Source: Novosphingobium sp. 9 (GTDB lineage Bacteria; Pseudomonadota; Alphaproteobacteria; Sphingomonadales; Sphingomonadaceae). From it: a DNA stretch of 64,000 bases. Below are positions 60,266-64,000 of the stretch, piece after piece. Within the stretch, counting starts at the first letter, position 1. The number at the start of each line of letters is the position of its first letter. The notes under the pieces are model-generated. The model was not told the origin of the DNA and ran no database searches. It saw nothing but the letters and a program-made list of their open reading frames with translations. The translations under genes and the position numbers were made by a program. The stretch spans positions 2,604,501-2,668,500 of the forward strand of contig NZ_CP022707.1 of the NCBI RefSeq assembly GCF_025340265.1. Reading direction: 5' to 3'.

Positions 60266-60586
60266 TCAGCGGCGGTCGGTGAGGACATCCACGCCGTGGC
60301 GGGCGGCCAGTTCCTCAACCAGCATCGGGCGCACCGGCTGGTCGAACTCCACCCCGGCCATCTCGCCGCGCGACCAGCGCACGATGCCGCTCTGGCCATC
60401 GAGCCCTTCGGGCAGGACCACCACGCGGCCACCGACGCGGAAGAACCCCGAAGGCGTGCGCACACAGCAGCCTTCGAGCGAGATATCGAAAAGCTCGCCT
60501 TCCTCGGCCTGCCCGTCGAGCGTCCGACAGTGGGCGGCAAGGCGCACCGGGTGGCGAGGCGAGGATCTGGGAACCTGTTGGGTCAT
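60266..60586 (-). CDS. PilZ domain protein
   Basis: The protein has about 106 residues. It has the PilZ c-di-GMP-binding features in order: R-x-x-x-R near residue 8-12 (PRSSPRHPVRL), then D-x-S-x-x-G (FDISLEGCCVRTP, residues about 34-46) and the strand GIVRWSRGEMAGVEFDQPV. It is probably a c-di-GMP receptor protein of unknown output. It is convergent with the Nudix gene (stops three bases apart). It is a better PilZ match than the protein at 8.4 kb. Confidence 0.85.
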   Translation of the reverse strand: MTQQVPRSSPRHPVRLAAHCRTLDGQAEEGELFDISLEGCCVRTPSGFFRVGGRVVVLPEGLDGQSGIVRWSRGEMAGVEFDQPVRPMLVEELAARHGVDVLTDRR

Positions 60587-60652
60587 GGGCAGATCCTCGC
60601 GCAAAGTGCTTGATATTTGCCTAAGCCGGTTCACGGCCCGGCCCTTAGAAGG

Positions 60653-61963
60653 TCAGGCCGAAGCTACCAGCGGACGGCGCGCGAACCATCCATACGCGCC
60701 GATCAGGGCATAGCACAGGGCAGGCAGAGCCATCGCCAGCGCCAGACTATGCGTGATATCAGCCAGATGCCCGGTCAGCGGCGGGATCACCGCGCCGCCC
60801 ACGATCATCACGCAGATCACGCCCGAACCGTCCGCCGCGCGCTTGCCGAGGCCTTCGCTGGCCAGGCTGAAGATCGTCGGGAACATGATCGAGTTGAACA
60901 GGCCGATCGACAGATAGCTCCACGCGGCAACCTGGCCGCCCGTGTGGGTCGAAACCAGCAGCAGGACGATGGCGACCACCGCATTGAAGGCCAGGATCTT
61001 GCCCGGATTGACCACGCGCAACAGCGCCGAACCGATCAGGCGACCGACCAGCGCCCCGCCCCAGTAGAACGGGATCAGCTTGCCCGCCGCGCTCTCGCTC
61101 AGCCCCAGCACGCGCCCTTCCATCATGTAGTTGACGATCAGCGAACCGATGGCGACTTCGGCCCCGACATAGAGGAAGATGCAGGCCGCGCCGAACCCGA
61201 AGCGCGGGCGCGCCAGCAGGCCGAAGCTGGCCAACACCGATCCGCCCTCGTGCCGCTCGCCTTTCAGCCGGTTGCGGTTGAACCACACGACCAGTGCGAT
61301 CACCAGCAGCGCCGCGGCAAGACCCAGATAGGAGTGCTCGATCGCAGCGGTTTCGGCGACGCGATAGGCGGTCAGCGCCTCGCCCGTCAGCTTGCTCGCG
61401 TCCACCTTGGCAAGGCTGCCCAGCATCACGATGGTGCCGACGTAGGGGAAGATCGTCGTGCCGATCGAATTGAAGGCCTGCGCGAAAGCCAGGCGCGAAC
61501 TGGCGGTCTGTGGGTGTCCCAGCAGCGAGATCAGCGGATTGGCGACCACCTGGACGATCGTCACGCCCGCGCCCAGCACCAGCATGGCGGCCAGGAACAC
61601 CGGGAACGTCGCGCTCGACGAGGCGGGAATGAACATCAGGCAGCCCGCCATCATCGTCAGCAGGCCGATCGCCGCACCGCGCATGTAGCCGACCTTCTTG
61701 ACGATCATCGCGCCGGGAATGCCGACGATGGCATAGGCCGCGAAGAACGCCGTCTGCACGCTCAGCGCCTCGGCGTAGTTGAGCGTGAACAGTTCCTTCA
61801 GCTTCGGGATCAGCACATCGTTGAGCGAGGTGATACCGCCGAAGATGAAGAACAGGGCCATCACGAACCAGCGCAGGCTGGGCGCATCGACGTGTCCGCC
61901 GGGCACTTCCTCGCCACTGTCGGGCGCAGTACCGCCCGCCCCCATCATCGCTGCCATCACCAT
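60653..61963 (-). CDS. FucP/GluP-type sugar MFS transporter
   Basis: The 436-residue, twelve-helix protein is of the FHS (fucose:H+ symporter) family: 'FFIFGGITSLNDVLIPKLKELFTLNYAEALSVQTAFFAAYAIVGIPGAMIVKKVGY' and 'VVANPLISLLGHPQTASSRLAFAQAFNSIGTTIFPYVG' are typical. It likely imports glucose or another neutral sugar with protons. No sugar-catabolic gene or regulator is adjacent. A proline-free short N-terminus of about 25 residues precedes helix 1. Confidence 0.9.
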   Translation of the reverse strand: MVMAAMMGAGGTAPDSGEEVPGGHVDAPSLRWFVMALFFIFGGITSLNDVLIPKLKELFTLNYAEALSVQTAFFAAYAIVGIPGAMIVKKVGYMRGAAIGLLTMMAGCLMFIPASSSATFPVFLAAMLVLGAGVTIVQVVANPLISLLGHPQTASSRLAFAQAFNSIGTTIFPYVGTIVMLGSLAKVDASKLTGEALTAYRVAETAAIEHSYLGLAAALLVIALVVWFNRNRLKGERHEGGSVLASFGLLARPRFGFGAACIFLYVGAEVAIGSLIVNYMMEGRVLGLSESAAGKLIPFYWGGALVGRLIGSALLRVVNPGKILAFNAVVAIVLLLVSTHTGGQVAAWSYLSIGLFNSIMFPTIFSLASEGLGKRAADGSGVICVMIVGGAVIPPLTGHLADITHSLALAMALPALCYALIGAYGWFARRPLVASA

Positions 61964-62079
61964 CCCCTTCTCAGATTATCCATCTTCGTGCATCTCTATG
62001 CACCGGCCTGCCTCCTTGCGGACAAATCCCGAGAAGGGCAAGCACCGAAGATGGGATGGCCGCGATCCGGGCGGCCAGA

Positions 62080-63221
62080 TCAGAAGCTGTAGATCAGCGA
62101 GGCCCTGGCGATGCGATCGGTCGTCTTGGCCCCGTCCGACGGGTTGCTTTCATAGTTGATGTTGTACGACAGCTTGCTCTTGAGCGGGCCGAACAGCGTC
62201 GATTCCACCGAGGTTTCCGATGCCACCGTGGTCGCCCCGGCTTCGAGGTAGACTGCCAGCGCTTCCTTCAGCGTCACCGTCTTGGAAGGCATCCACGCGA
62301 TGTTCGCGCTGCCGCGTGCGGCAAGGCGGGTCGTCATGTCGTCCTCGTAATAGACGGTATGACGGATTGCCGGACCGACGCTGAGATCGATGGTCAGATC
62401 CTTGCGGTTCACGGCCTTGATACCGGCACCGGCCGAGATCGTATAACGCTGGCGGTAGCCCAGGCTCAGATCGTGCTCGAACTGGGAGAGACCATAGATG
62501 TAGTTGTTGGCATCGATATTGTAGCGCGGCTGATAGGCCGCCAGCGCACGCTCGGTATCGGTCACGCCGCTGGTCCGGCTGTAGGTGCCCGACATCGTGA
62601 TGACGTGCTCCCAGTTGATGCCGGTCCGCTTGAGCGAGACATTGGTGTAGATGCCGACCTGGCTGGTGTTGCCCGAAGTGACATTTCCACCGAGCTCGAC
62701 CGAGCCCTTCCACAGCTCGAAAATGCCTGCCGCGCGGATCTTGGCCTTGCGTGCGGCCTCCTTCTCTGCCGTGCTGGCATCGAGCGCGGCGTGATAGCGC
62801 TTGCCGATGGCCTCGATATCGTCCTTGTACTCGGGCGAGATCTTCTTGGCGAACTTCACCATGGCATCCACGGTGTTCGCGTCGTTGGCGTCGACTGCGG
62901 CGGCCAGCATCGCGCGGATATTGGCCGGCAGCTCGGGGGCAGGCGGCGTCAGGATGACAAGCTGCGGCACCGGATCGGGCAGCAGCATGCGGATCGGCGG
63001 CGGGGGAGGCGGCGGCGGAAGCGGCACCAGCGCATCGGGCGCAGGCACGGCATCGGCCGGCACAGGCTGCACGACAGGCTGGCTCACCAGCGAAGGCGCG
63101 ACCGCGGGCTTCGTCGCCGCGTGCGCAACCTGCGACAGCGCGACGGCCGGGAACAGCGCGACAACGCACGCGAGAACGGGTCCGCTCGGGGGCAGCGGGC
63201 GCGGGACGCTACGGATCGCAA
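62080..63221 (-). CDS. DUF481 outer-membrane protein (5' end frameshifted or mis-started)
   Basis: The C-terminal region (about 230 residues) is a DUF481/YdiY beta-barrel: 'GIFELWKGSVELGGNVTSGNTSQVGIYTNVSLKRTGINWEHVITMSGTYSRTSG' ... 'YNINYESNPSDGAKTTDRIARASLIYSF' with a terminal Phe. The N-terminus has a signal-like segment (GPVLACVVALFPAVALSQVAHAA) and a Pro-rich linker (eight consecutive Pro). No ATG/GTG/TTG exists in this frame near the signal. Adding one C to the G5 run at 63188-63192 (plus strand) links it to a TTG at 63221 with AGGAG upstream. DUF481 proteins are salt- or lipid-stress related in some bacteria; role here unknown. Confidence 0.8.
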
Positions 63222-63374
63222 CTTCTCCTGGACTTGGTGCGGGGTGAATTCCGAGCCCTTCGTATAACGATCGGTGCCTGTGGCGCAATCCGCGCTGCAA
63301 GCCTTGGCGCTGCACTGCGGCGAACCGAGTATACGGCGCGGCATCATTCCAGTGTCGCGCCGTACACCGTAAGA

Positions 63375-64000
63375 TCAGAGTTTCAGCGCCTTGATCACCG
63401 TCTCGGTAAGCGCGCCCTGCCCGCGTTTCAGGAACAGGCGCAGGTCCGTAGGACCGGCGGCATCTAGCTTGATATCCAGCGCCGCGCGCCACAGGCCGTT
63501 GCCGCGATAGACCGGATAGACATTGGTCGAAAGCAGCTGTGCCTTGTCCAGGTTCGTCACCACCTCGACGCCCGAAGAGCCCGTCAGGCCGGTCAGCGAA
63601 GGCCCCGCGAAGTCGAACACGAACTTCTGGGCGCCGGGAATCGCCGGGCTGTCCGCGACACCCGCCTTGCCCACCCGGATATCGACGCAGCGCGCGGCAT
63701 CGTCGGCGCTGGGATCTTTCGAGGTCCAGGTCAGGCGATAGGCGACAGCGATATGATCGCCCTTGCGCACCGGTTTGTCGGGCGTCCAGAACGCGGCCAT
63801 ATTGTCCTGGTTCTCGTTGTTCGTCGGCATCTCGTAGAGCCGCACGGTGCCCGCGCCCCAGTCTCCCTTCGGTTCGACCCAAAGGTTCGGACGGCGGTCG
63901 AAGAATCCGCCATCGTCCTGATAGTGATCGAAGTTCTGGTCACGCTGGAGCAGGCCGAAGGCCTTGGGGCTGTTCGCCTGAAACGTGAAGATCCGGGCCG
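63375..64000 (-). CDS. opgG: Glucan biosynthesis protein OpgG/MdoG, C-terminal part (runs off the window)
   Basis: The reading frame is open from the window edge at 64000 to a stop at 63375 (about 207 residues). It shows MdoG features: 'FGLLQRDQNFDHYQDDGGFFDRRPNLWVEPKGDWGAGTVRLYEMPTNNENQDNMAAFWTPDKPV' and 'VYRGNGLWRAALDIKLDAAGPTDLRLFLKRG'. OpgG is a periplasmic protein for osmoregulated periplasmic glucan synthesis. The 5' part lies outside. opgH, the usual partner, is not downstream; the DUF481 gene follows on the same strand. Confidence 0.93.
   Translation of the reverse strand, partial: ARIFTFQANSPKAFGLLQRDQNFDHYQDDGGFFDRRPNLWVEPKGDWGAGTVRLYEMPTNNENQDNMAAFWTPDKPVRKGDHIAVAYRLTWTSKDPSADDAARCVDIRVGKAGVADSPAIPGAQKFVFDFAGPSLTGLTGSSGVEVVTNLDKAQLLSTNVYPVYRGNGLWRAALDIKLDAAGPTDLRLFLKRGQGALTETVIKALKL

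Noticed and set aside
60617..62092. A 491-codon plus-strand ORF rich in Gln/Arg/His.
   Set aside because: It is the complement of the FucP-type transporter; membrane-protein codons read backwards give this composition.
62080..63882. A 600-codon minus-strand ORF joining DUF481 to upstream sequence.
   Set aside because: The upstream third is out of frame with the OpgG gene and has no family similarity; only the part from about 63190 down is real.

Overview
The window (about 65% G+C, densely packed) looks like the chromosome of an alphaproteobacterium of the order Sphingomonadales, most like Novosphingobium/Sphingobium. The evidence is the pair of alphaproteobacterial cell-cycle regulators SciP and GcrA, a PspC-rich phage-shock locus, a beta-carotene hydroxylase (CrtZ), LigAB/VanA-type lignin-aromatic genes, and a DUF1476 ATPase-inhibitor protein. 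The genus is inferred from gene content, not from a marker alignment.

Layout. 0-9.7 kb: envelope proteins, an HWE-type sensor kinase, sdhC-sdhD-sdhA (no sdhB in the window), a subclass B3 metallo-beta-lactamase, prmA, a PilZ protein and sciP. 9.7-14 kb: NAD-dependent DNA ligase and an alginate-export-type porin. 14-23 kb: an aromatic catabolic cluster. Seven genes read leftwards (FNR/ferredoxin reductase, Rieske oxygenase, ligB, ligA, VanA-type Rieske oxygenase, second reductase, LysR), and a GntR regulator and an AAHS-type MFS transporter read rightwards from an intergenic region with three near-identical operator-like sites. 23-27.5 kb: a gene graveyard (remnants of lysA, a methyltransferase-like gene, an aldo/keto reductase, a tetR, an IS3-family element and a P4-type integrase) around an intact HU gene, ending at a tRNA-Ser(CGA).

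27.5-46.7 kb: hspQ, an ABC-2 permease, gcrA, a cyclophilin, then the conserved translation/RNA set in order rimP-nusA-ylxR-infB ... rbfA ... truB-rpsO-pnp, all on the minus strand but split by unrelated genes (DUF1697, RcnB-like, DUF1963, tdk, M50 protease, DUF2239). 46.7-51 kb: a psp envelope-stress locus with divergent pspF, a perfectly spaced sigma-54 promoter, pspA, pspC and four tandem PspB-like paralogues. 51-64 kb: glutamine-dependent NAD synthetase flanked by REP-like palindromes, sufE, crtZ, leuC-leuD with a small membrane protein between them, bolA-grxD, a Nudix hydrolase, PilZ, a FucP-type sugar transporter, a DUF481 outer-membrane protein and the 3' part of opgG.

A recurrent feature is the apparent loss of one C or G, mostly in short C/G runs, inside genes that should be intact (among them nusA, leuC, prmA, pspF, a VanA-type oxygenase and a cyclophilin). 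Because essential genes are hit and every event is a deletion of the same kind, I read these as base-calling or assembly errors rather than biology, and annotate those genes as CDS with a noted frameshift.
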